Shown here: in pieces, positions 8,576 to 14,835 of the stretch | Layout of the letters: each line of letters begins with the position of its first letter | Numbering within the stretch: position 1 is the stretch's first letter | NCBI GenBank assembly: GCA_021158735.1 | Contig: JAGGUC010000040.1 | Span: 1 to 14,835, forward strand | DNA length: 14,835 bases | Source of the DNA: Desulfurococcales archaeon | GTDB taxonomy: Archaea > Thermoproteota > Thermoprotei_A > Sulfolobales > NBVN01 | Direction of reading: 5' to 3' | The notes under the pieces: model-generated | The model's input: only the letters and a program-made list of their open reading frames with translations | Databases searched by the model: none | What the model was told of the DNA's origin: nothing | Made by a program: the position numbers and the translations under genes

Positions 8576-9958
8576 TTAAGTATGTCTGCCTGCCCTCAAT
8601 TGCTCAGCTATCTTGATCAGCTTCATGACTACGTCAACAGCTGACTTACCGAATATGTTTATCATTGGCTCCTTACCTACATCCCCTTTATGAAATATTA
8701 AGTCAGGAACCGTGCCCTCAACCCTCTTAATAGCCACCTCTATACCCCATGGAATCGTAGCTCCTTCTCTAACTTTAACTTCCGGGGGCTCTTCACTCCT
8801 ATCGTAAAACGATGTCTTAAGACCCAACTTTCCAGCAGCTTCCAGCACATCCTCAGAATACTTTATGTTGAGCGCAGCCCTCATACTGGGGTCGTACTCC
8901 ATAACCTTTAGCACGGCTCTAGCTAGGTGAGAGGATGCACCGAATGTGGGTGGCCCCACAGCCTTCACCTTATTACCATACCTTACTACCCTCCCCAAAA
9001 CCCCTGCAACATCGTCAACGCCCCTTGCATAATGCTTAGGCAATGCAACCACAACATTCATTTGTACCTCAGGTAGTAGAGGGTTGATTAACTCACCATG
9101 TTCTTCAAGGATCTCGATAGCCCTTCTCAAGTCCTGAACCACCTTCCAATTTTCAGCTGGGATCATAACCCAGGCTGGCGGATGCACTGGACAGTGCCCT
9201 CTCCCTATATCCCTTAGTCCGTACTTTATAGCTACCGTAACAAAATCCTTAGCTATCTTAATGGCTTCTGAGATTACCTTACCTTTAGCTAGCTCAGCAG
9301 CTATAGCTGCCGAAAAGGTACAGCCTGTTCCATGGTAGCAGCCACCGTGTATTCTAGGTACTGTAAATACTTTAAAATCCCCTCTCCAGTACAGCACATC
9401 AGCTGATTCACTTCCCTCTAAGTGCCCACCCTTAACTACAGCTGCCTCAGCACCCAGCTCCTCAACTATGTACCTAGCAGCTTTCTTAGCGTCATTAATT
9501 GACTGTACCTTAATTCCCGTTATTTTTTCTGCTTCAAACCTATTCGGAGTCACGACGGTAGCGAGAGGTATTAACTCATTGATAAGTGTCTCTACCGCAT
9601 CAGGTCTTAGTAGTGGGGCTCCCGACTTAGCAACCATTACTGGATCTACAATTAACGGAAAGCCGTATCTCTTGACTGCTCCTGCAACAGCCTTAATTAT
9701 CTTTGAATTACTCAGCATTCCCGTCTTAGCCGCATCAACTCCAATGTCATCAGCTACAGCCTCGATCTGAGCTACCACGACTTCAGGAGGTAAGTCATAA
9801 GCAAGTCTAACCTCCTGTGTATTTTGCGCGGTTACTGAGGTCAGCGCCACCAGCCCGTGAACCCCTAACGCAGCAAATGTTTTGAGGTCTGCCTCAATAC
9901 CCGCCCCACCGCCTGAATCTGAGCCAGCGATAGTTAGTGCTGTAGGTGTAGTCCTCAT
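8576..9958 (-). CDS. thiDN: ThiD-ThiN fusion: HMP(-P) kinase / thiamine-phosphate synthase
   Basis: 460 residues in two domains. ThiD (1 to about 260) phosphorylates hydroxymethylpyrimidine and its monophosphate. It shows TIAGSDSGGGAGI (9-21), DPVMVAKSG (105-113), TPNRFEAE (137-144), and the anion-hole segment HGTGCTFSAAIA (209-220) with catalytic Cys213. ThiN (about 270-455) joins HMP-PP with hydroxyethylthiazole phosphate to make thiamine phosphate, the archaeal substitute for ThiE. It shows VGPPTFGASSHLARAVL, DPSMRAALNIKYS and FYDRSEEP. The fusion is widespread in archaea. There is no helix-turn-helix, so it is the enzyme form rather than the ThiR regulator form. The ATG is preceded by GGGGCTAGGA. 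A TATA-like AATTTAATT lies at about 9989-9997. The ABC exporter genes follow on the same strand. Confidence 0.93.
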   Translation of the reverse strand: MRTTPTALTIAGSDSGGGAGIEADLKTFAALGVHGLVALTSVTAQNTQEVRLAYDLPPEVVVAQIEAVADDIGVDAAKTGMLSNSKIIKAVAGAVKRYGFPLIVDPVMVAKSGAPLLRPDAVETLINELIPLATVVTPNRFEAEKITGIKVQSINDAKKAARYIVEELGAEAAVVKGGHLEGSESADVLYWRGDFKVFTVPRIHGGCYHGTGCTFSAAIAAELAKGKVISEAIKIAKDFVTVAIKYGLRDIGRGHCPVHPPAWVMIPAENWKVVQDLRRAIEILEEHGELINPLLPEVQMNVVVALPKHYARGVDDVAGVLGRVVRYGNKVKAVGPPTFGASSHLARAVLKVMEYDPSMRAALNIKYSEDVLEAAGKLGLKTSFYDRSEEPPEVKVREGATIPWGIEVAIKRVEGTVPDLIFHKGDVGKEPMINIFGKSAVDVVMKLIKIAEQLRAGRHT

Positions 9959-9987
9959 TCCTAGCCCCAGACAGTATTTTAGTCAAG

Positions 9988-9998
9988 AATTAAATTAT
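9988..9998 (-). promoter_or_regulatory. TATA-like element upstream of thiDN
   Basis: On the - strand ATAATTTAATT sits about 30-40 nt before the thiDN ATG, within the 52-nt gap after the metalloregulator gene. It predicts a very short leader. No TPP riboswitch-like structure fits in this gap. Confidence 0.35.
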
Positions 9999-10010
9999 GT
10001 TAGCCATGCC

Positions 10011-10709
10011 TTACCTACGTTTACTGGGTGACTGAACCACTATTATTGCCCCAGCAACATATGGTGGGAGATTGACTTCATCACCTGTAAATATCCTAGC
10101 TTTGATATGACCTCTGCAGTTCTCGATTACGTAGAGTTCGTACCCTACATCAATTCCCAGCTCCTCCATCAGCTTAAGAACGCTAACCAGCTCCCCGGAA
10201 ACACGCGTGATCCTAACTCTAGATCCCGGCTTGAACTTAGTCAAAGGTCTCTCATTAATTGATCTTTTGAGGTCTGAAGTCCCTGGAATAGGGTTTCCGT
10301 GAGGACATTGGGAAGGTTTACCAATACTTACATAGATCCTCTCAACAAGTTCATCAGGTAGATGCTCCATTAAGTGTGCTAGTCTATGTACCTCAAAGTT
10401 ATTGTAGTTTAAGTATTTCTTAAGCCACACCTCAATGATCCTGTGCTTCCTAATTATCTTCTCAGCTATCCTCCTGCCTTCCTCAGTCAGCTCGACACCT
10501 CTATATTTTGTCCATTCTATGAGTCCTTTATCGACTAATCTAGAGAGAACCTTAGATATTGTTGCAGGGGTAACGCCCAGCTCCCTCGCCACAATAGTAG
10601 TTCGGGCTTCACCGTAAGCCTCAAGTACCTTGTATATAGTTATCAGATAGTCTTCAATAGCCCTACTGGTTGCTTGCTCCCTTAACTGCCTCACTCCGCT
10701 GGGTGACAT
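10011..10709 (-). CDS. DtxR/MntR-family metal-dependent transcriptional regulator
   Basis: 232 residues in the three-part DtxR layout. A winged helix (about 15-80) has GVTPATISKVLSRLVDKGLI and the wing YRGVELTEEGRR. The dimerisation and metal domain (about 82-140) has RKHRIIE, VHRLAHLMEHL and CPHGNPIP. A C-terminal FeoA/SH3-like domain (about 155-228) follows. Aligned with DtxR by a constant offset of 10, the ligand positions are His89 (His79), Glu93 (Glu83), His108 (His98), Glu115-His116 (Glu105-His106) and Asp20 at the Met10/MntR-Asp8 position. The Cys102 position (Glu99 in MntR) is His112. Such proteins bind DNA when loaded with Fe2+ or Mn2+; the metal here is not decidable. The ATG is supported by GAGGTG 7 nt upstream. 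No obvious TATA lies just upstream; the sRNA promoter at about 10870 is the nearest good one. Confidence 0.9.
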   Translation of the reverse strand: MSPSGVRQLREQATSRAIEDYLITIYKVLEAYGEARTTIVARELGVTPATISKVLSRLVDKGLIEWTKYRGVELTEEGRRIAEKIIRKHRIIEVWLKKYLNYNNFEVHRLAHLMEHLPDELVERIYVSIGKPSQCPHGNPIPGTSDLKRSINERPLTKFKPGSRVRITRVSGELVSVLKLMEELGIDVGYELYVIENCRGHIKARIFTGDEVNLPPYVAGAIIVVQSPSKRR

Positions 10710-10790
10710 CCCAGAACACCTCAGACTAAGTAAGCTTGAGGACCTGATGGCATACGAACACCCTGAACTAGTACTATCCCCCTAATACAG

Positions 10791-10839
10791 TCAGCCAAGG
10801 CTGATTTCCTCACGCATCAGTGCCGCCTGAGGTCATCAC
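10791..10839 (-). ncRNA. C/D box guide sRNA, dual guide, probably targeting 16S rRNA
   Basis: Read on the - strand from 10839: C box GTGATGA (10833-10839), 12-nt guide CCTCAGGCGGCA (10821-10832), D' box CTGA (10817-10820), 3-nt spacer TGC, C' box GTGAGGA (10807-10813, one mismatch to RUGAUGA), 12-nt guide AATCAGCCTTGG (10795-10806), D box CTGA (10791-10794). The box order, the two equal 12-nt guides and the short D'-C' spacer are the archaeal 2'-O-methylation guide architecture (L7Ae, Nop5, fibrillarin). The mature RNA would be about 52-58 nt with a few flanking bases. A TATA element, TTTATTAA at 10866-10873, is about 27 nt from the expected 5' end. Target matches are from memory: the D' guide pairs over 11 bp (one G-U) with the conserved GCCGCCUGGGG of 16S rRNA, and the D guide pairs over 9 bp with CAAGGCUGA about 20 nt further on. 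It lies in the gap between two protein genes on the same strand. Confidence 0.8.
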
Positions 10840-10865
10840 ACTAAGTATATGATCTGACTTAGTAC

Positions 10866-10873
10866 TTAATAAA
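10866..10873 (-). promoter_or_regulatory. TATA box for the C/D sRNA (and perhaps the metalloregulator gene)
   Basis: TTTATTAA on the - strand, centred near 10870, predicts transcription starting around 10843, a few bases before the C box at 10839. That is where a C/D sRNA should begin. An inverted repeat ACTAAGT...ACTTAGT with a 10-nt spacer spans 10840-10863, between the TATA and the start, and could be an operator or chance. Confidence 0.5.
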
Positions 10874-10972
10874 CTACCGCATAACCCCCATACACTTCAG
10901 GTTACACCAACTTTAAAACTTGAAAAGTAATGACTCAATCGTAGGGGATTCTTGAAAACTAAATTGACCCTG

Positions 10973-10987
10973 CTCAACTTAGTTGAG
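10973..10987 (-). terminator. Small hairpin around the stop codon, followed by T-rich sequence
   Basis: CTCAAC-TTA-GTTGAG is a perfect 6-bp inverted repeat whose 3-nt loop is the TAA stop codon of the radical SAM gene. Downstream on the - strand come TTTAGTTTTC and TTACTTTTC runs (about 10935-10965) of the kind at which archaeal RNA polymerase terminates. Termination somewhere in 10925-10987 is plausible; whether the hairpin matters is unknown. Confidence 0.35.
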
Positions 10988-12562
10988 GACCGCCTTAATA
11001 CGTCCCTCTACAGCCCTATCACTTAGTACTCTGGTAATAACCACCTCCAGCGTCTTACCTATAAAGACTTCTGGCGACTCGGTCAATACTTTAATTACTG
11101 GTCCATGCGGCAGGGTATACGCTATTAAAGCGTCACCAGCCTTAGTAGCCACCCCCACAGCTCTTAGTACTTGACCCACTAACTTCTTCTTACTGACATA
11201 GTTAATCCTTCTAATGGTGTAATACAGCTTTCTTGCCCGTGACTTAACTGCTGGCGGAGGCCTACTGAAACCTTCAAACGCTGTACCTTTTAATGGTGTA
11301 AACCTGTAGAGCGTTATTTTCTCTACCCCTAAATCAGGTAGCTTCTTCACTACCTTAATTGTCTCCTTAATAGTTTTCTTAGACTCTCCTGGGAGCCCAT
11401 GAATTACGTAGACATACGGTCTCAAACCCTCCTTAGCAAGTAAACTAGCAGCTCTTAGAACTTCATCAACCGTAGACGGTCTTCCCAGGACTATGTGATG
11501 TTTATTACAGCCTGTCTCCAGCCCCAAATGAACTGTTGTACCACGCAGGTACATCCCAAGAATTCTTGCAACCTTCTCATTAACTAGGTTCGGCTTTACA
11601 TTTTCGATCATTATGTAGACCTCACGTGAAGATACCTCACTTACTTCAGTTAACCGTTCAAGCAATTCCTGAATAGCCTGCAGGTTAGGTGGTGGATACC
11701 TAGGGTCTGTTAGTGGTGCTGGGTAGACGAGCCAGTCCCTACCGTAGTCTAGGAAGTCAGGTGCGCTCAGAACTATCCTCTTCACACCAATCTTAATTAA
11801 CTCACTGACCTCCTTCACAATACTGTCAATGGGCCTCGACCGTGCTGGACCGTAAAGTGCTGGTACTGAGCAGTACCCACATCCTGGAGGTATGTTCAGA
11901 GGGCAGTTGAGCCTACTCCACAATCCTCCTTCTCGGCACTTCATACACTCAGTACATCTCCTCCCATCCGCTAAGGGTAGCGTAGGTCTGTAGTAGTTGC
12001 TACACCCTCTGACAACCTCAACATATACTCTCGCACACCACCAGTAGTCGTACCTAGTCACTAACTTAGTAGAAGGTGTGCTTCTCCAAAGCAGCTCTGT
12101 CGGTGTATATGAAGGTCCTGGGTTCTTAATTACTCTCTGACCCCTCTTAAATACTATATTTGGTACTTCAGTAATGCTCAGCCTGTCCTGAAAGTGTCTA
12201 AGTAGCTTATCGATACATAACTCAGCCTCTCCCCAAACTACGTGAGTAAACCCTGAGTTAATTAATTCAACATAATTAACTGCTGAAGGACCTCCTGCCA
12301 CTGCTGGTCCCCTGTCCCAAGACCTCACCACCCTAGCCATAGACCTTAAGTCACTGCTCATTCCAGAGACCATCAAAACATCAAGATCCTTGAGGCTTTC
12401 CGGATCTCTAATGACTGCATCACATGTTGCTAGATCAACCCTATGCCCTAGGGACTCAATGACACCCGCCACCAGCCTAGGACCCGCACCTATAACATCT
12501 AACGTCGAGAAGCGCCTACCTGTTGAACCCGCACCTAAACAGTCAACTATTAGAACATTCAA
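10979..12562 (-). CDS. B12-binding-type radical SAM protein with split Cys motif and TRAM-like C-terminus
   Basis: 527 residues from the preferred TTG at 12562 (530 from GTG 12571; numbers below use 530). A Rossmann-type B12-binding-like domain (1 to about 140) includes VAGGPSAVNY and VVWGEAELCIDKLL. A radical SAM barrel (about 180-435) shows LSAPDF, LGLETGCNK and VIHGLPGESKKT. The C-terminus (about 465-530, ending GKTLEVVITRVLSDRAVEGRI) looks like a TRAM/OB RNA-binding-type domain. The expected CX3CX2C is not contiguous: RGC190 is separated from GC231GYC234 by about 40 residues holding Cys206, Cys209, Cys212 and Cys223. This suggests an extra Fe-S or zinc site inserted in the motif. TTG 12562 gives MNVLIVDCLGAG with GGGTG 6 nt upstream; the GTG has an SD directly abutting it. 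A TATA lies at 12607-12614. The reaction is unknown; a TRAM domain would hint at an RNA substrate (inference). Confidence 0.85.
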   Translation of the reverse strand: MNVLIVDCLGAGSTGRRFSTLDVIGAGPRLVAGVIESLGHRVDLATCDAVIRDPESLKDLDVLMVSGMSSDLRSMARVVRSWDRGPAVAGGPSAVNYVELINSGFTHVVWGEAELCIDKLLRHFQDRLSITEVPNIVFKRGQRVIKNPGPSYTPTELLWRSTPSTKLVTRYDYWWCARVYVEVVRGCSNYYRPTLPLADGRRCTECMKCREGGLWSRLNCPLNIPPGCGYCSVPALYGPARSRPIDSIVKEVSELIKIGVKRIVLSAPDFLDYGRDWLVYPAPLTDPRYPPPNLQAIQELLERLTEVSEVSSREVYIMIENVKPNLVNEKVARILGMYLRGTTVHLGLETGCNKHHIVLGRPSTVDEVLRAASLLAKEGLRPYVYVIHGLPGESKKTIKETIKVVKKLPDLGVEKITLYRFTPLKGTAFEGFSRPPPAVKSRARKLYYTIRRINYVSKKKLVGQVLRAVGVATKAGDALIAYTLPHGPVIKVLTESPEVFIGKTLEVVITRVLSDRAVEGRIKAVLN

Positions 12563-12606
12563 TACGAACACCCTCTAAGTTCCCTGCAGTAGGCAGTACC
12601 GCCGCT

Positions 12607-12614
12607 ATTATATT
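12607..12614 (-). promoter_or_regulatory. TATA box for the split-motif radical SAM gene
   Basis: AATATAAT on the - strand, centred near 12611, predicts a start near 12585. The resulting leader of about 22 nt contains the SD GAGGGTG before TTG 12562. It separates transcription of this gene from the upstream radical SAM gene. Confidence 0.5.
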
Positions 12615-12654
12615 ACCGTATCCTAAGCTGGCGCAGATCCAATATGTGTTATGG

Positions 12655-14061
12655 CTACTTAGTGAAGAATTCAGAGAACATGCGACCGATCTCACGTGCC
12701 AGTATAGAGATCACGTCTACTAGTCTTCCAGCCCTCAGCTCCCTCCATAGGAAGGAGAACCTCATGTAGAACTTCCTGTAAGCATAGAGTAGCATCCTCC
12801 CCAGCTGCTCGGCTGTAAAGTGGAAGCCCCTTATAACTGGCTTAATGGTAGTGTAGTGCTCCCAGTTCCAGTCTACTATTAAATTATTTTTGACTGCTGA
12901 TTCAAATAATGGCGTTCCCGGGAAGGGAGTCAGTACCGTGAATTGTGCGTATGAAGGGTCCAGCCTTACAGCGAATTCGACAGTATTCCTCATGTCCTCC
13001 ACAGTCTCCCATGGAAAACCGAGAATGAAGCTGCCTGCTGCAAATCCCTTTAATTCCTTGATCCATCGGAATACTTTACGTACTTGCTCAAGAGATATTT
13101 TCTTACCGATCTTATCAATTGTTGTCTGAGACGCTGACTCAACACCGAAGTATAAGGCCGTACACCCGGAGTCATAAAGGAATTTCAGGTACTCTCTATC
13201 TACGTGGTCGACCCTTGCGCCGCAGGCGAATGTGAGGTCTAGCCCTCTTTCCTTCAAGCCCTTGATCATGTCATACATGAATTTCCTATTAACCACTAAT
13301 TCATCATCGGTGAATGCTACTTGCTTGGCTCCGTACTTTTCAACTAGGTGTTCTATTTCATGGACAACATTTTCTGCTGATCTGAATCTTATTTTCCTTC
13401 CCCAGTAGTAGGATGTTATGCAGTAAGTACACCCGTAAGGGCATCCCCTGCTAGCCATTATATGAGCTACTCTTACAGACTTATTGAATACAGTATACTT
13501 GTCCATTGGGAGAAGGTGGTGTGCAGGGAAGGGAAGTTCGTTGAGGTCGTGGATTAGGGGCCTGGGCTTAGTGACTACGATCTCCCCGTCCCTATCCCGA
13601 AAAGCTATGCCGTCCACCTTCTTAAGCGCACTGTAGTCAAGTCCTTTTGCCTCTAGAGTATTCACCAGCTCTAACGCTGTGTACTCACCTTCCCCCCTCA
13701 CAACTACGTCTGCACCATTATTGAGGGCCTCCTCATACATGTAGGTCGGGTGTGTACCACCAACTACTATAGGGACGTCTTGAACCTCACGTTTCAATTC
13801 GAGAATGGCTCTGTAGCCCTTAGGTGCCATAGGCGTCTGCATTGAGATACCTATTAGGTCTGGACTCCAGGACTTAACTTCAGTAATAAAATTCTTGAGA
13901 GTTACTTTAAGAGTAGGTGCGTCAATAATCTTGACTTTATGCCCATGCTGTTCAAGCACGGCAGCTATCCAAGCCAGACCTAGGGGCGGCGCATTCATTC
14001 CTGCTATTCTGTAGACTTCTAGATTGTGAATGTCTGGCGGCAGAGCCAGCAGAACCCTCAT
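12655..14061 (-). CDS. B12-binding-domain radical SAM protein, candidate archaeal lipid-modifying enzyme
   Basis: 468 residues. The N-terminal cobalamin-binding-like Rossmann domain (1 to about 135) has APPLGLAWIAAVLEQHGHKVKIIDA, IVVGGTHPTYMYEEAL and VVRGEGEYTALELV. It lacks the DxHxxG base-off motif, as in other class B enzymes. The radical SAM barrel follows with a canonical CX3CX2C (RGC207PYGC211TYC214), then FTDDELVV, YFGVESASQTT and GSFILGFPWET. The C-terminal region has TPFPGTPLFE and a basic, aromatic tail (AYRKFYMRFSFLWREL) that could contact membrane. Proteins of this build include hopanoid methylases, BchE and the archaeal GDGT ring synthases (Grs). The overall look fits the last best for a crenarchaeon, but I cannot separate it from other COG1032 members without alignment. 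The ATG has no proper SD, and a TATA about 33 nt upstream implies a nearly leaderless mRNA. Confidence 0.85.
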   Translation of the reverse strand: MRVLLALPPDIHNLEVYRIAGMNAPPLGLAWIAAVLEQHGHKVKIIDAPTLKVTLKNFITEVKSWSPDLIGISMQTPMAPKGYRAILELKREVQDVPIVVGGTHPTYMYEEALNNGADVVVRGEGEYTALELVNTLEAKGLDYSALKKVDGIAFRDRDGEIVVTKPRPLIHDLNELPFPAHHLLPMDKYTVFNKSVRVAHIMASRGCPYGCTYCITSYYWGRKIRFRSAENVVHEIEHLVEKYGAKQVAFTDDELVVNRKFMYDMIKGLKERGLDLTFACGARVDHVDREYLKFLYDSGCTALYFGVESASQTTIDKIGKKISLEQVRKVFRWIKELKGFAAGSFILGFPWETVEDMRNTVEFAVRLDPSYAQFTVLTPFPGTPLFESAVKNNLIVDWNWEHYTTIKPVIRGFHFTAEQLGRMLLYAYRKFYMRFSFLWRELRAGRLVDVISILAREIGRMFSEFFTK

Positions 14062-14087
14062 CCCGTATCATTCCCATTGTTAAATTA

Positions 14088-14101
14088 CATATATTTATAT
14101 T
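14088..14101 (-). promoter_or_regulatory. TATA box for the canonical radical SAM gene
   Basis: AATATAAATATATG on the - strand, centred near 14094, is 33 nt from the ATG at 14061. It predicts a start near 14068 and an almost leaderless transcript, which agrees with the missing SD. Confidence 0.5.
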
Positions 14102-14188
14102 AAGTGAGGTGGTTCAATGATTAATTGTGCAACGCTATGAAGGGTAGTTTATTAATGTTACACCTACCAAAGTTTCAGAAGCGTTATC

Positions 14189-14835
14189 CTAAACACCGCC
14201 TTTCAGTAAGCGGAAGATCTCAAAACCCTGCGCTATCAGTGGCTTAGTGAGCCTGCCTAGAACAGGGGAAATTATTAGTAGCTCATTCACGTTTCTTGGA
14301 ACGACTGGAAGTACCTCATTAAGAAGATTCCTGCGCTCTCTTAAAACCTTAAATAGACACGTTATCCCCTTCACAACCTTCCTTACATCACCACTGAGGG
14401 CTAGTGCCCTAATTAACTTAATCAGTGCCGAATAACAGTCCGGGTACCCCTCAGCTAATTTCTTCAGTATATAGACGGCGTTAACCTTCAGGTTGTTTCC
14501 GCCTACAGAGCCACTGATGTAGAGGTAGAGTGAGTTAGTATTAGCTATCTCACGGCACATATTTTTGAATAATTCACAGTCAAATGAGTCAACATATAAC
14601 GCTTCATCAATTACATATACCGAATTCTTCTTCCTGACTAGAATCAGGTTAAACTCTATATTCTTTACTTTGTATATAATCAGACTTGTTTTACTGAGTG
14701 CACTAGCCACCCTCCAAAATCTCTTAACTCTAAACTCCGTCAGCTTCAGGACATCTCTAAGAAACATCGAGTTTGTTACTGGCGGATCCCTACACGCAAG
14801 TCCATACTTAAGGCAGTTCTTCACCTGTGAATCAA
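14189..14835 (-). CDS. Unrecognised protein (5' end at or beyond window edge)
   Basis: The frame ends at TAG 14189-14191 and is still open at the right edge (Asp-Ser-Gln before a GTG at 14824), so it may be incomplete. From that GTG it is 211 residues; an internal ATG at 14767 is another possible start. I do not recognise a family. Visible traits are an N-terminal piece with two cysteines (CLKYGLAC), a mixed alpha/beta stretch (SLIIYKVKNIEFNLILVRKKNSVYVID), then a mostly helical basic C-terminal half (about 120-211). There is no signal peptide and no convincing membrane helix. Base use resembles the neighbours. It lies on the same strand as the radical SAM genes, 127 nt upstream of the nearer one, with a TATA between them, so no operon link is implied. 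Confidence 0.65.
   Translation of the reverse strand, partial: DSQVKNCLKYGLACRDPPVTNSMFLRDVLKLTEFRVKRFWRVASALSKTSLIIYKVKNIEFNLILVRKKNSVYVIDEALYVDSFDCELFKNMCREIANTNSLYLYISGSVGGNNLKVNAVYILKKLAEGYPDCYSALIKLIRALALSGDVRKVVKGITCLFKVLRERRNLLNEVLPVVPRNVNELLIISPVLGRLTKPLIAQGFEIFRLLKGGV

Noticed and set aside
9959..10010. TPP riboswitch before thiDN
   Set aside because: Only 52 nt, already holding a TATA-like element, and without the conserved thi-box bases.
10747..10785. Tiny + strand ORF of 12 codons with a GAGG 4 nt upstream
   Set aside because: Far too short, antisense to the regulator leader, and expected by chance.
10791..10804. Inverted repeat TCAGCC-AA-GGCTGA as a metalloregulator operator
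   Set aside because: It coincides exactly with the D box and D guide of the proposed C/D sRNA, which explains the sequence better.

Overview
The window looks like a chromosomal segment of a hyperthermophilic crenarchaeon (Thermoproteota). The evidence is an archaeal AMP phosphorylase, a ThiD-ThiN fusion (ThiN replaces ThiE in archaea), a PadR regulator, a DtxR/MntR-type regulator, AT-rich TATA elements about 25-30 nt before predicted transcript starts, several TTG/GTG starts, and Shine-Dalgarno (SD) sites of the GGTG/GGTGAT type. I cannot name the genus. No tRNA, rRNA, CRISPR array, insertion sequence or prophage signature is visible, and no gene-free stretch exceeds 300 bases.

Left part, + strand (1-2654): the 3' end of an unidentified gene; a DMT/EamA permease broken by two single-base losses; and a solitary AAA+ ATPase with an unrecognised N-terminal half. 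From 2667 to the right edge every protein gene lies on the - strand. In transcription order within each block these are: PadR regulator then DUF429 RNase H-fold protein (6-nt gap); a DHH/DHHA1 phosphoesterase; AMP phosphorylase; and thiDN followed by an ABC ATPase and ABC-2 permease whose reading frames overlap by 14 nt.

Right part (10011-14835, - strand): a DtxR-family metalloregulator, two tandem B12-binding-type radical SAM proteins with separate TATA elements, and an unrecognised ORF that reaches the window edge. One radical SAM protein has its Fe-S cysteine motif apparently split by a cysteine-rich insert. The other has a canonical motif and resembles archaeal lipid-modifying enzymes of the GDGT ring synthase type (inference).

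The most interesting unlisted element is in the 269-nt gap upstream of the metalloregulator. On the - strand, 10791-10839 reads as a complete archaeal C/D box guide sRNA (C, 12-nt guide, D', 3-nt spacer, C', 12-nt guide, D) with a TATA element correctly spaced upstream. Both guides, compared from memory, match neighbouring conserved stretches of archaeal 16S rRNA.
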